64,000 nucleotides of DNA from an uncultured Saprospirales bacterium (GCA_937864265.1 CALMIR010000143.1:1-64000); one strand, 5' to 3'; shown: positions 45,721 to 54,547, counted from the first letter of the stretch. The notes: generated by a model from the letters alone, not told the origin. Numbers and translations are program-made.

Positions 45721-46110
45721 ATGGACTTTTTGTTTAAAAATTTCCTATCCGACAAAAGGGTGTACGGGCTTAATGAGCGGTGGTACAGCCGCTTGTTCTA
45801 TAAGCTCTTGGGGGAAGAGCCTGAAAATTACTACCAAGTTTCTTTTAGAAATGGAGAGAAGTTTTATGATGGCAATCCTATTTTTAGCGTCTTGGTGGGG
45901 AATCGTTCAGTTAGGATAATTCAGGATATGCCGGAGTCTTCCAAGCCTTTTTTAACAACTACTTTTAAGAGCGTTCCAGAGGAAAATATTGACGAATTGG
46001 TTATTACCCTTGAGCTATCAAAGGAAGTGAAGCCTGTTTTAACAAAGTTGATAAAGGCATGGCTGCAGGAAGGCCGAGATAAGGACGACCTGAACAAGCT
46101 ATTGAATTAG
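45721..46110 (+). CDS. hypothetical protein, 129 residues
   Basis: The protein has no signal peptide or membrane segment. It alternates beta-like (YYQVSFRNGEKFYDG, FSVLVGNRSVRIIQDM) and helical (VKPVLTKLIKAWLQEG) stretches, so a small globular cytoplasmic fold is likely. I recognise no family. It starts 35 bp after the nqr terminator, so it should have its own promoter, which I cannot identify. It converges on the choice-of-anchor-like gene with 34 bp between stops. Confidence 0.65.
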   Translation: MDFLFKNFLSDKRVYGLNERWYSRLFYKLLGEEPENYYQVSFRNGEKFYDGNPIFSVLVGNRSVRIIQDMPESSKPFLTTTFKSVPEENIDELVITLELSKEVKPVLTKLIKAWLQEGRDKDDLNKLLN

Positions 46111-46144
46111 GCAAAGGATATTATTGAACTGCCAGGCACTTACC

Positions 46145-46954
46145 CTACCACACCACCACCTTTCGAGCAGCTACCGCACCCGCTTCGTTTTCCATTTTAA
46201 TCCAATAAATGCCGGCAGGCAAGTGGTCAATTGGCAATGCTTCAAGCCCGCCTGAGGCAAATTCAAAGCGACCACTAGTGGCACCATTTAAGTCCAGAAT
46301 GTTTATGGAAATGTGGCCTAAATGGGCCGGAATATCCACCCAAACAACAGCATGGGCGGGATTGGGATAAACCTGAAATGGAGGCAGCGTCGGTTGAGCA
46401 ACTGCATTTGGTTCGGTAAATGCAACAGCAAGGCTGCCCGTGTAAACCTCATCGCCAGTATTTAAACCATTGTCGTTGGTTGCATTCACGGAGGCGTAAA
46501 AGGTCACAGTGCCAGAATTGTTAGCCGGAGCTTTCCAGTCCAAAGTCCATTCGGTTTGCTGGTTCCCCGCTGCGGTATGGGTGACGTATTTCCGATTGGG
46601 CAGCCCGATGCCGCTGATGATTTTCATCCTTTCGGGATCGCTTAGTTGCCAGCTACCCGTGTTTTGGTTATTTTCATCAAGAGCCAGGATTTGGAAGCCG
46701 TTGCGTATGGTGGGTTGGTTCTCGATCTTGACCGACAAAGTGTAGGTGCTATCGGCCATATAGGTCATGGATGCTTCACTGTATTCGATAGACAAAAGGG
46801 CTTGGCCGACGTTTACGGCAACGTTGTGACAGGGCTGGCGACCACAAGTTAATTCGCCCGGAGCGCCTGTGTTTTCTGGGAACGCACCGTCCAAGTTGGA
46901 CAAAAATAGGATGCAGCTGAATAGCAGGATAGTTAGAATAGAAATCCGTTGCAT
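46145..46954 (-). CDS. secreted protein with reelin-like (choice-of-anchor V-type) domain and T9SS type A sorting domain
   Basis: The 269-residue product begins with a signal peptide (MQRISILTILLFSCILFLSN region). A FPENTGAPGELTCGRQPCHN motif follows, in which the GAPGE..C...CH pattern is shared by a Bacteroidota secreted family with a reeler-like beta-sandwich. A single domain (about residues 50-180) with YTLSVKIENQPTIRNGFQIL follows. The C-terminal ~80 residues (FQVYPNPAHAVVWVDI, LPAGIYWIKM) are a T9SS type A sorting signal. The CxxxxCH could bind haem or metal, which is inference. Confidence 0.82.
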   Translation of the reverse strand: MQRISILTILLFSCILFLSNLDGAFPENTGAPGELTCGRQPCHNVAVNVGQALLSIEYSEASMTYMADSTYTLSVKIENQPTIRNGFQILALDENNQNTGSWQLSDPERMKIISGIGLPNRKYVTHTAAGNQQTEWTLDWKAPANNSGTVTFYASVNATNDNGLNTGDEVYTGSLAVAFTEPNAVAQPTLPPFQVYPNPAHAVVWVDIPAHLGHISINILDLNGATSGRFEFASGGLEALPIDHLPAGIYWIKMENEAGAVAARKVVVW

Positions 46955-47020
46955 AGGGGCGGGTTTTTATGTAGTTAAAAGTTGTACCAATATTCACAAA
47001 GCAGACAGGCATAGGAAAAG

Positions 47021-48205
47021 CTATTGCACGATTACCTTAGCCTTTACTGTTTCAGTGCCGATGCTTAATCGGATTAAGTATAATCCGGGTGCTGCATAAT
47101 ATCCAGCATCCGTAAGCCTATCCCAAACCAGTTGATGTGTGCCAGGCGATTGCTCTCCTTTATAAAGTATCGCTACTGTCTGCCCTTGGGCATTCACTAC
47201 CTCCACTTTTAGCGCTGCCGCTTTCTTTAAAGCATAATGGATTTGGGTGAATTCAGTAGCTGGGTTTGGAGAAACGCCCAAAAACTTTATTTCTGTTTCA
47301 TGCGCTGAAATGGAGTTGGTTATAGGCGTTACGCTAACTTTAACACAATTCGGATCGATCAAGCCATTGCCGCTCGTAAAATAGCCCAGCACTTGTCCCG
47401 TGCTATCAATTAAGTGGACGGCATCTTCTCCCCAATCTCCTATCAAGAGTTGGCCATTGGGCAAGAATGCAATGCCCTCAGGGTTGCTCAGGCCATCAAC
47501 AAATACACCAATATATTGGCCATCGGAATTGTATCGCAACACCCGCCCTACCGTCCAATCTTCTACCAGCATATCGCCGTTGTGGTCAAACCAAATATTG
47601 GTAGGTCCTTGCAGTATTGTGGAGTTGATAAAAGTGCCGAGACTGTGACCCAGGGAATCGAATTTTTGCACGGTGCCATTGCCCCCATTCCCATAAACAG
47701 AGATATAGAAATTTTTATCGGCATCCCATACGTGTCCTAAACCATTAGGCGTTGGCACATCGGTGAATTCATCCACGAAATTGCCCTGGAGGTCAAATCG
47801 GACAACCTTATTTTGGGTAGTACCCCATTGGGTGACATAAAGCAAGCTGTCCCAGCCAATGGACATTTTGGAAGGAGTTTCCAACGCATAGCCCGAGGAG
47901 AAATTACCCATATACACTCCTGTTTGGGCATTGTATCGCTTGATGGCCGTATTGCCTGCTCCGGTGACGAGCATCGTGCCATCTGGATGGAAGACTATAT
48001 CTTCCGGCGCGATCAGACCCCCAGAATTTGGTTGAATAAAATCGCCCATAAAATTGCCGTTTTCATCGTATTTTTTGATGGCATTGGAGCCCCTGCTGTT
48101 GACAAAAACGGCAATTTCGCTTTGAGCAACACTTTCCATTGCAAACAAAAGCGCCAAAAAGAAGAAGAAAAAGTTGAGCCGTTTGTAAAAGTTGTTCGTT
48201 TTCAT
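47021..48205 (-). CDS. secreted NHL/beta-propeller protein with T9SS type A sorting domain
   Basis: The 394-residue protein has a signal peptide (RLNFFFFFLALLFAMESVAQ region). About six propeller blades follow, with recurring phrases such as IAPEDIVFHPDGTMLVTGAG, LSNPEGIAFLPNGQLLIGDW and IKRYNAQTGVYMGNF, the pattern of NHL/SMP-30-like six-bladed propellers. The C-terminal ~85 residues (FLGVSPNPATEFTQIHYA, GLYLIRLSIGTETVKAKVIV) form a T9SS type A domain. It is secreted; the ligand or function is unknown. Its upstream region contains a hairpin and a family 1 palindrome. Confidence 0.85.
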   Translation of the reverse strand: MKTNNFYKRLNFFFFFLALLFAMESVAQSEIAVFVNSRGSNAIKKYDENGNFMGDFIQPNSGGLIAPEDIVFHPDGTMLVTGAGNTAIKRYNAQTGVYMGNFSSGYALETPSKMSIGWDSLLYVTQWGTTQNKVVRFDLQGNFVDEFTDVPTPNGLGHVWDADKNFYISVYGNGGNGTVQKFDSLGHSLGTFINSTILQGPTNIWFDHNGDMLVEDWTVGRVLRYNSDGQYIGVFVDGLSNPEGIAFLPNGQLLIGDWGEDAVHLIDSTGQVLGYFTSGNGLIDPNCVKVSVTPITNSISAHETEIKFLGVSPNPATEFTQIHYALKKAAALKVEVVNAQGQTVAILYKGEQSPGTHQLVWDRLTDAGYYAAPGLYLIRLSIGTETVKAKVIVQ

Positions 48206-48534
48206 AATGCTTTATATTTTACTACTTTATCAAATCGTGTGAAAAAGATTTGCGCTTAGCCATTTACGATCACCGAATGATTGCTCAAAAAGCTGTTTTC
48301 AATATCAATACCTATTTAACAGGTAATTGATGCGGATAAAAAGTTTTCTTATAAGACCAGCCTAGGTAATATCTAAGCCTTATAAGAAAACCTTTTATCA
48401 AAAGCGACTTTTGATGAATCGATCCAGGCTTTGCGCAAAATCAAATTTTTATAAGATAGCCCTTGATGCGGGTATAAAATTCGAGAATATTAAAAAATGG
48501 AACTTGTCGATTCTTGCTAAAAGTTGATTTTTAT
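48206..48534. other. 329-bp intergenic stretch with an AT-rich hairpin
   Basis: No gene is supportable here. GTTTTCTTATAAG (48343-48355) and CTTATAAGAAAAC (48379-48391) form a perfect 13-bp inverted repeat. ATCAAAA (48397-48403) and TTTTGAT (48409-48415) form a smaller one beside it. They could end transcripts arriving from the AraC-type gene on the minus strand. No promoter box for the gene at 48205 is evident. Confidence 0.5.
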
Positions 48535-48640
48535 AATGCAGAAAAATGAAGTTTCCGATTTTGTTCTTACCCTAATGGACTATAGGGTGTTCATTTTATG
48601 TGTGTCCGCTAGGGTAGGAACTTTGAAAAAAGATTATTTT
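48535..48640. repeat. palindromic element, family 1 copy 3 (diverged)
   Basis: It shares the left flank (GCAGAAAAATGAAGT), the loop motif (GTTCATTTTA) and the stem with copies 1 and 2. GTTCTTACCCTAATGGAC (48563-48580) faces GTCCGCTAGGGTAGGAAC (48604-48621) with 15 Watson-Crick pairs, two G-T pairs and one mismatch. The C-G pair at 21731/21783 in copy 1 is T-A here (48565/48619). The right outer arm has decayed. Its end touches the stop codon of the AraC-type gene. Confidence 0.75.
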
Positions 48641-49532
48641 AAGCATCAGCGATTACTGCTGATGGCGGAATTTTCCAGGCGCGCTTAAATGCTTTTGAAA
48701 AGGTTTGCACATCGTTGTACCCGCATCGCAGGGCGACCTCGGTGATATTCCATTGTCCAGAGGCAAGCAAATGCCTGGCTTTTTGCAACTTGATGCTCTT
48801 GAAAAATGCTATAGGGGCTTGGCCGTAAATTTCCCGAAAAGTACGGTTGAAATGAAATGGAGAAAGGCAGGCATGCCGAGCGATCTCTTCCAAAGAAAGG
48901 TTGCTATCCCATTGATCGCATAGGAATTCATACGCCGCAGCAGCACGGCGATATAGCTCTTCCCTAGTAACGCGGTAGGTGGCATTTACTTGCTCAATTT
49001 GTTTTTGAATGACGGCCTGCTCTTTCAAAACATGGGCTGCCAGATGGAAAAAAATATCAGCAGAACTTGTCGAATAATCCTGTTCATACGCTCTCATTTC
49101 GGCTACCAGTGTTTGTAAGTAAAAATGCAGCGTATGGGATATAGCATAGCTATTTTCACAGAAATGGATGTGTTGGCGATTGGTTTTATGGTTTTCTAAG
49201 AGCATTTGATGGGAAAAATGGTGGTTGCTCACAACATCACAAAGCAAGTCTGGAGAAAAGGTGACTAAAAGCGTTTCCGCCCCTGGCTGACAAGGCAAGC
49301 ATTCCATCTCTCGACCATAATTAGTCAGGAAATACCGACTCGGTTGTATTTCTATCAATTGATTATCTACCCGATAAGGCAAGCCACCTTTTAGTGGTAG
49401 TTTCATGGAGTAGCCAGAGTAAAATTGCTTATAACGCTGCACATTGTACGCCAATATCAAGTGGTTACTACTGATGGCAAGGGGATCGTCTGCTTGATAA
49501 GCAGAGGTAGTCCAATGGATGAACGCTTTCAT
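48639..49532 (-). CDS. AraC family transcriptional regulator
   Basis: The 297-residue protein ends with the AraC DNA-binding domain. Its first helix-turn-helix is SLEEIARHACLSPFHFNRTF and its second is WNITEVALRCGYNDVQTFSK, followed by FKRAWKIPPSAV. The N-terminal ~180 residues are a sensor-like domain (LPLKGGLPYRVDNQLIEI, YGREMECLPCQPGAETLLVT) resembling a cupin. It lies 180 bp from the arabinose regulator gene and points away from the arabinose operon, so a link to arabinose is possible but not shown. Confidence 0.92.
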   Translation of the reverse strand: MKAFIHWTTSAYQADDPLAISSNHLILAYNVQRYKQFYSGYSMKLPLKGGLPYRVDNQLIEIQPSRYFLTNYGREMECLPCQPGAETLLVTFSPDLLCDVVSNHHFSHQMLLENHKTNRQHIHFCENSYAISHTLHFYLQTLVAEMRAYEQDYSTSSADIFFHLAAHVLKEQAVIQKQIEQVNATYRVTREELYRRAAAAYEFLCDQWDSNLSLEEIARHACLSPFHFNRTFREIYGQAPIAFFKSIKLQKARHLLASGQWNITEVALRCGYNDVQTFSKAFKRAWKIPPSAVIADA

Positions 49533-49560
49533 GTGTCGGGTGCGATTTACGGTGATCCAA

Positions 49561-49568
49561 CAAATCTA
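49561..49568 (-). promoter_or_regulatory. putative -7 promoter element of the AraC-type gene
   Basis: On the minus strand this reads TAGATTTG (TAnnTTTG), 28 bp upstream of the start at 49532. A TTG-like -33 box (minus strand of 49591-49593) is 22 bp away. Confidence 0.45.
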
Positions 49569-49712
49569 ACGTTCTCTAAACAGGAATGCACAAGAATTTG
49601 AGCATTGGTCGTTGGCCTTGCATGAAAATGGAAGGAGCAAGCACCATACAGCAATTTGGCCTTTTCTTAACTCAGGCCAATGACTGGCTTCGTTCTGGCA
49701 CCCAATTTGGCT

Positions 49713-50402
49713 TCAAAATTTAAGTATAAATTGTTTCCCGTTGTGTTTGTCAAAGCGCTCGGGTTCGAAGCGATACAGGAAAGATCCTTTTCTGGAAGAT
49801 TCCTTGTCTTTTTCGTTGAGTTTTTCGATGATCTTCAACGCATTGATCTTATTGATGAAATTGCGCTTATCAATTTTGGTACCCCAGATGGCCTCATAAA
49901 GATTTTGAAGTTGGCGCATCGTAAATTTTTCTGGAAGTAACTCAAAGCCAATGGGTTTGGATGCAGCCCGATCTCGGAGTTGGGCTATAGCACTTTTGAC
50001 CATGTCATTGTGGTCAAAAATAAGAGACGGGGCATCTGCTATGCTGAACCAATTAGCGGAGAACTCCTTATTCAACTTGTTGTTGTGCTCCAGAATATTG
50101 ATGAGGGCATAATAGGCCGTAGATATGGTGCGTTCCGCTGGATCGCGATCCACTTCACTAAAGGTAGCGACCTGCTCCATATATATATTGTCCAGGCCCG
50201 TATAATGCTTTAAAATTCGAATAGCGGCAGTTTCCAGGTTCTCATCTCTTTTCAAAAAACCGCCTACCAAAGACCATTTTCCTTTTTCAGGTTCAAAATC
50301 CCGCTTGATAAGCAGAATCTTTAAATCTTCGCCATCAAAGCCAAAAATAATGCAATCCACAGCCAGCAATACTTTGTCTTCACTATCATAGGTATATAAC
50401 AT
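49713..50402 (-). CDS. araR: Nudix-related transcriptional regulator of arabinose utilisation (NrtR/AraR family)
   Basis: From the ATG at 50402 the protein has 229 residues; an upstream in-frame start at 50441 adds an atypical leader. Residues ~5-140 are a Nudix-like fold (VLLAVDCIIFGFDGEDLKIL, KWSLVGGFLKRDENLETAAI). The catalytic REUxEE segment is RILKHY here, so it should bind rather than hydrolyse its ligand. A C-terminal winged helix follows (LPEKFTMRQLQNLYEAIWGT, KRNFINKINALKIIEKL). Bacteroides AraR is a known Nudix-fold arabinose-responsive repressor. The divergent arabinose operon makes this the likely function here. A possible -7 box (TATTTTTG on the minus strand) is at 50429-50436. 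Confidence 0.88.
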   Translation of the reverse strand: MLYTYDSEDKVLLAVDCIIFGFDGEDLKILLIKRDFEPEKGKWSLVGGFLKRDENLETAAIRILKHYTGLDNIYMEQVATFSEVDRDPAERTISTAYYALINILEHNNKLNKEFSANWFSIADAPSLIFDHNDMVKSAIAQLRDRAASKPIGFELLPEKFTMRQLQNLYEAIWGTKIDKRNFINKINALKIIEKLNEKDKESSRKGSFLYRFEPERFDKHNGKQFILKF

Positions 50403-50712
50403 ACTTTGCCAAGTATTTTCAAAAAAAGCAAAAATAGACAATTTCAGAGCTTCGAGAAGAGGTGATTTTTCTACGTGTACTATTTCAAAGGTCTATTAGC
50501 AGATAGCCAAGCAGGCTAGTCATTTGTTTGTTTTATAAAAAATTGATTAATAGGTTTTTATGGCAAATGAATGACAAGGACAAACCAGTATAAATTTGAA
50601 TTTTTGCAAAAATATATATACAATTCTCCTGCTGAAACTGCGTATAAAATTTTGCGGCTTAATCGAAAGTATATTTTTTATTCTAAACCTGAGAAATAAA
50701 GCGGCAAAAATG

Positions 50713-50743
50713 TTTGTAGAAAAATAATGCTTGACTACCTTTG
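50713..50743 (+). promoter_or_regulatory. promoter of the arabinose operon
   Basis: TTTG (50713-50716), a 19-bp spacer and TACCTTTG (50736-50743) match the Bacteroidota consensus exactly. Transcription should start near 50748-50752, leaving a ~110-nt leader before the GH51 start codon. It is the best promoter in the window. Confidence 0.75.
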
Positions 50744-50744
50744 A

Positions 50745-50763
50745 AAGTGTTCTTTTTACACTT
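50745..50763 (+). promoter_or_regulatory. candidate AraR operator over the transcription start
   Basis: AAGTGT (50745-50750) and ACACTT (50758-50763) form an inverted repeat with a 7-bp T-rich spacer, beginning 1 bp after the -7 element. A dimeric repressor bound there would block initiation. The assignment to AraR is by position only. Confidence 0.5.
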
Positions 50764-50859
50764 AAAATCTTTTGCGAAAGGCGAGTTCCAGTCTTTAGAG
50801 GCTTTGATACAAAATTTGCCAAAATAATGATTCTGTTCCAACACAAAATATCATTCAAA

Positions 50860-52416
50860 ATGAGAAAGTTAATATCTTGCATTGCCATTTTACAATTATC
50901 TTTTTTTTCTGCTAGCATATTTGCTCAAAGCGAAGTACAGTTTACTGCTTTGCCTGATCCAAGCGCACCTATTGTCAGCAGACATATATATGGTCATTTC
51001 GCGGAACATCTTGGACGATGCATTTACGGCGGCTTTTACGTTGGTGAAAATAGTGCTATTGCAAATACCAACGGAGTAAGAAATGATGTTGTTGAGGCAT
51101 TAAAAGAGCTTAAGATACCAAATCTGCGCTGGCCAGGCGGTTGTTTTGCAGATACTTATCACTGGAAAGACGGAATAGGCCCAAAAGAAGAGCGCCCGTC
51201 TATGTTAAACATTTGGTGGGGAAATGTACGCGAAGACAATAGCTTTGGCACCCATGAATTCCTAAACATGTGCGAATTACTTGGGACAGAGCCCTATCTA
51301 TCCGCTAATGTAGGCAGCGGTACGCCACAAGAAATGGCCGATTGGATCAAATATACCAATCACCCCGCAGGCAGTAGCCCCATGCCCGACCTCAGAAAAG
51401 AATACGGCCGTGAAAAACCCTGGAAAGTAGCATACTGGGGCGTTGGCAATGAAGCCTGGGGATGCGGCGGCAATATGACCCCCGAGTATTATGCCAATGT
51501 GTATCGCCAGTTTGCCACGTTTACTACCAATTGGAACAATTCCGATGAATTGGTTCGAGTGGCATCCGGTGCCAGCAGCGATGACTATAACTGGACAGAG
51601 GTTCTTATGAAAAATATACCTCATAAACTTTTAGAGGCTATTGCCCTGCACCACTATTCTGTAATTGATTGGAATAATAAAGGTTCTGCAACGGACTTTA
51701 CTGAAGATCAGTATTTCACGACTATGCAGCGCGCTTGGGAAATGGAAAACCTGATACAAAAACATACCGCTATTATGGACAAATATGATCCCGAAAAAAA
51801 GGTAGATCTGTTTGTAGATGAATGGGGGGGCTGGTACGATGTCGAACCAGGTACTAACCCAGGGTTTTTGTATCAGCAAAATACCATGCGTGACGCTATG
51901 TTGGCGGGCATGACTTTGAATATCTTTAACAACCATGCCGAACGGGTGAAAATGGCTAACATCGCACAAACCGTCAATGTTTTACAAGCTGTCATTTTGA
52001 CCGACGAAGAAAAAATTATCCGTACCCCTACTTTTTACGTCATGAAAATGTATGCCGTTCACCACGATGCGCAGTTGATTCCGCTGCAATTTCAATCCCC
52101 TGAATACCAATACAATGGAGGTAAAATACCTGCCATAACAGCCTCAGCTTCCCGCAATGACCAGGGCATCAGCCACTTTTCAATAGTGAACATCCATCAT
52201 GCCCAGTCTTTCGATCTGGAACTAAACGTACAGGCGCTGGATATTTCAAATTTTAAAGGAGAAATATTGGAAGCCAGCAACTTACAAGACCACAATACCT
52301 TCGATCAACCCGGCAAAGTAAAACCCAAGGTGTTTAAGGATTTTAAGCTTGATAAAGGAAAATTGAGTTTAAAAATTCCACCCTTTTCTGTGATTGTGCT
52401 AGAGGGCAGCAAATAG
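50860..52416 (+). CDS. exported alpha-L-arabinofuranosidase, glycoside hydrolase family 51
   Basis: The open frame extends to 50731, but the ATG at 50860 gives a proper signal peptide (MRKLISCIAILQLSFFSASI, then FAQ). The 518-residue protein has the GH51 acid/base motif GVGNEAWGCGG (Glu198) and nucleophile motif FVDEWGGWYD (Glu321). HFAEHLGRCIYGGFYV and LRWPGGCFADTYHW are near the N-terminus, and a C-terminal beta domain follows. GH51 enzymes release terminal alpha-L-arabinofuranose from arabinan or arabinoxylan. It is the first gene of the arabinose operon and acts in the periplasm or envelope. Confidence 0.95.
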   Translation: MRKLISCIAILQLSFFSASIFAQSEVQFTALPDPSAPIVSRHIYGHFAEHLGRCIYGGFYVGENSAIANTNGVRNDVVEALKELKIPNLRWPGGCFADTYHWKDGIGPKEERPSMLNIWWGNVREDNSFGTHEFLNMCELLGTEPYLSANVGSGTPQEMADWIKYTNHPAGSSPMPDLRKEYGREKPWKVAYWGVGNEAWGCGGNMTPEYYANVYRQFATFTTNWNNSDELVRVASGASSDDYNWTEVLMKNIPHKLLEAIALHHYSVIDWNNKGSATDFTEDQYFTTMQRAWEMENLIQKHTAIMDKYDPEKKVDLFVDEWGGWYDVEPGTNPGFLYQQNTMRDAMLAGMTLNIFNNHAERVKMANIAQTVNVLQAVILTDEEKIIRTPTFYVMKMYAVHHDAQLIPLQFQSPEYQYNGGKIPAITASASRNDQGISHFSIVNIHHAQSFDLELNVQALDISNFKGEILEASNLQDHNTFDQPGKVKPKVFKDFKLDKGKLSLKIPPFSVIVLEGSK

Positions 52417-52418
52417 AC

Positions 52419-52450
52419 CCCGCAAATAAACCCTATAGCCCGCAAATAAA
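52419..52450. repeat. pair of 12-bp direct repeats after the GH51 gene
   Basis: CCCGCAAATAAA occurs at 52419-52430 and again at 52439-52450, exactly 20 bp apart, two helical turns. It begins 3 nt after the GH51 stop. It could be a protein-binding site or a small duplication; the rest of the 161-bp gap shows nothing clear. Confidence 0.5.
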
Positions 52451-52577
52451 AACTGTCAAGCTTAATTGTTCCACTTTTCCAAGGAGTATGCTTAAAAGGT
52501 AAAACAAATTCTTTCTTGGACAAATTAAAGCAGAAACCGAAGTGGTGGTGATAGGTAAGCTCTAAAAATGAGTGCTT

Positions 52578-54542
52578 ATGATGCCTTTTAAGTACTGGAT
52601 ACTTTTATTGGGGATAGCCCTTGGTGTCGTAAAACAGCCGTCCTTGGGCCAAAATAGTACTGCTCAGGGCGAATACCCCATACAGCCCGTTGACATTCGC
52701 AAAGTCCGCTTGACCGATGATTTCTGGCTGCCTATGGTCACCCGGATTCAGGAAAAGACCATCGCATATGCCCTCCAAAAATGCGAAGAAGAAGGGCGCT
52801 TTGAAAACTTCCTGATAGCAGGCGGTTTAATGGAAGGCGCTGTGAGGGGGCAAATGCCTTTTGACGATACGGATGTGTATAAAATCATAGAAGGGGCATC
52901 GAATACCCTGCTCAGCGCACCCAACGCAGAACTGGAACTTCTGTTGGATTCACTGATCACAATAGTGGCTATTGGACAAGAAGCGGATGGTTATCTGACC
53001 ACGTGGCGCAGCATCAATCCCGCCCAGCCACCCGCACCCTGGGTAAAGGTACAGGAAGGTAAGCGTTGGGAGTCTCTTGACGCCAGCCACGAATTATACA
53101 ATGCAGGCCACCTTTACGAAGCGGCGGCGGTACACCATAAGGCTACAGGCAAACGCAACTTCCTCGATATAGCACTGAAAAACGCTGATTTGATGGTTCG
53201 TACCTTTGGTGAGGGCGAAGGGCAAATCAGCGCTGTACCAGGCCATCAGATCATCGAAAGTGGATTGCTCAAGCTCTATCAAATAACGGGCAAGCAGGAG
53301 TACATGCGTCTAGCGCGCTACTTCCTGGATAGTCGAGGTAACCCTGAGCACCATGAGTTATTCGGCCCCTATTCACAGGATCATATACCCATAATAGAGC
53401 AAAGAGAAGTCACCGGCCACGCCGTACGCGCCATGTACATGTACGCCGCTATGGTGGATATTGCCGTGCTTCAGGATGCTGCTGCTTATCGTGCAGCCAG
53501 CTTAGCCCTTTGGGAAAATATGGTGCAGAAGAAAACCTATTTGACAGGAGGTATTGGCGCCCGTCACGATGGAGAAGCTTTTGGCGAAAACTACGAACTA
53601 CCCAATCTAACGGCGTACAACGAAACCTGCGCAGCCATTGGCAGCGTGTATTGGAACCACCGCCTATTCAACCAATCAGGCGATGTAGCCTACATGGATG
53701 TATTAGAACGCACCTTGTACAATGGTTTGATTTCTGGCCTGTCTTTGGATGGCACCCACTTTTTCTATCCCAATGCGCTGGAATCGGACGGCCATTACAC
53801 GTTCAATCGGGGGGCTTGCACCCGGCAGGGCTGGTTTGACTGCTCCTGCTGCCCAACCAACGTGATTCGTTTTTTGCCTTCACTCCCAGGTTTGCTGTAT
53901 GGCGTATCCGATGAGGCTATTTATTTGAATTTGTACGTCTCCAATATGGCAAGTATTGACTGGAAAGGGCATGAAATGAATCTGGAGGTTCAAACCGCCT
54001 ACCCCTGGGAAGGGCTTGTAAATGTAAAGCTTAGTCCAGAAAAACCGATGAAAGCGAACCTACGTCTAAGAGTGCCCTCTTGGGTGCGCAATGAAGTGAT
54101 GCCCGGCGGTTTGTACCATTACACCGATGTTGCACAAGGCAGCGTGCAGGTTGTACTCAATGGCAAAAAACTGGATGTACAAGTACAAGACGGATTCATT
54201 CAGCTCAACCGGAAATGGCGAAATGGAGATGAAATTCAGTTGATTCTACCCATGCAGGTGCGCAAAGTCCTTGCTGATGAAGTTGTGGAAGATGACAGGG
54301 GTAAAATGGCGTTGGAGTATGGCCCATTGGTTTATACGATTGAAGAAGTGGACAATCCGGATAACTTTGAACAAATCCGCATTTCATCGATGGATAATTT
54401 TGAAGTAAGTAAACGGGATGATCTGTTGGGCGGAGTAAATGTCCTGCACAATAAGCAATTAACCGCCATACCCTACTATGCCTGGTCGAATCGGGGCATT
54501 GGCAAAATGAAGGTTTGGATTCCCATAAATGACAAAAAATAA
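52578..54542 (+). CDS. exported beta-L-arabinofuranosidase, glycoside hydrolase family 127
   Basis: The 654-residue protein (ATG at 52578; a GTG at 52572 is possible) has a signal peptide (MMPFKYWILLLGIALGVV region). It shows the GH127 (formerly DUF1680) features VRLTDDFWLPMVTRIQEKT, VTGHAVRAMYMYA and LTGGIGARHDGEAF. The zinc-thiolate active site is visible as NETCAAIG (Glu349, Cys351) and CSCCPTN (Cys424, Cys425), equivalent to HypBA1, where the first of the paired cysteines is the nucleophile. These enzymes remove beta-L-arabinofuranose from plant hydroxyproline-linked arabinans. With GH51 it covers both anomeric linkages. Confidence 0.95.
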   Translation: MMPFKYWILLLGIALGVVKQPSLGQNSTAQGEYPIQPVDIRKVRLTDDFWLPMVTRIQEKTIAYALQKCEEEGRFENFLIAGGLMEGAVRGQMPFDDTDVYKIIEGASNTLLSAPNAELELLLDSLITIVAIGQEADGYLTTWRSINPAQPPAPWVKVQEGKRWESLDASHELYNAGHLYEAAAVHHKATGKRNFLDIALKNADLMVRTFGEGEGQISAVPGHQIIESGLLKLYQITGKQEYMRLARYFLDSRGNPEHHELFGPYSQDHIPIIEQREVTGHAVRAMYMYAAMVDIAVLQDAAAYRAASLALWENMVQKKTYLTGGIGARHDGEAFGENYELPNLTAYNETCAAIGSVYWNHRLFNQSGDVAYMDVLERTLYNGLISGLSLDGTHFFYPNALESDGHYTFNRGACTRQGWFDCSCCPTNVIRFLPSLPGLLYGVSDEAIYLNLYVSNMASIDWKGHEMNLEVQTAYPWEGLVNVKLSPEKPMKANLRLRVPSWVRNEVMPGGLYHYTDVAQGSVQVVLNGKKLDVQVQDGFIQLNRKWRNGDEIQLILPMQVRKVLADEVVEDDRGKMALEYGPLVYTIEEVDNPDNFEQIRISSMDNFEVSKRDDLLGGVNVLHNKQLTAIPYYAWSNRGIGKMKVWIPINDKK

Positions 54543-54547
54543 AAGCA

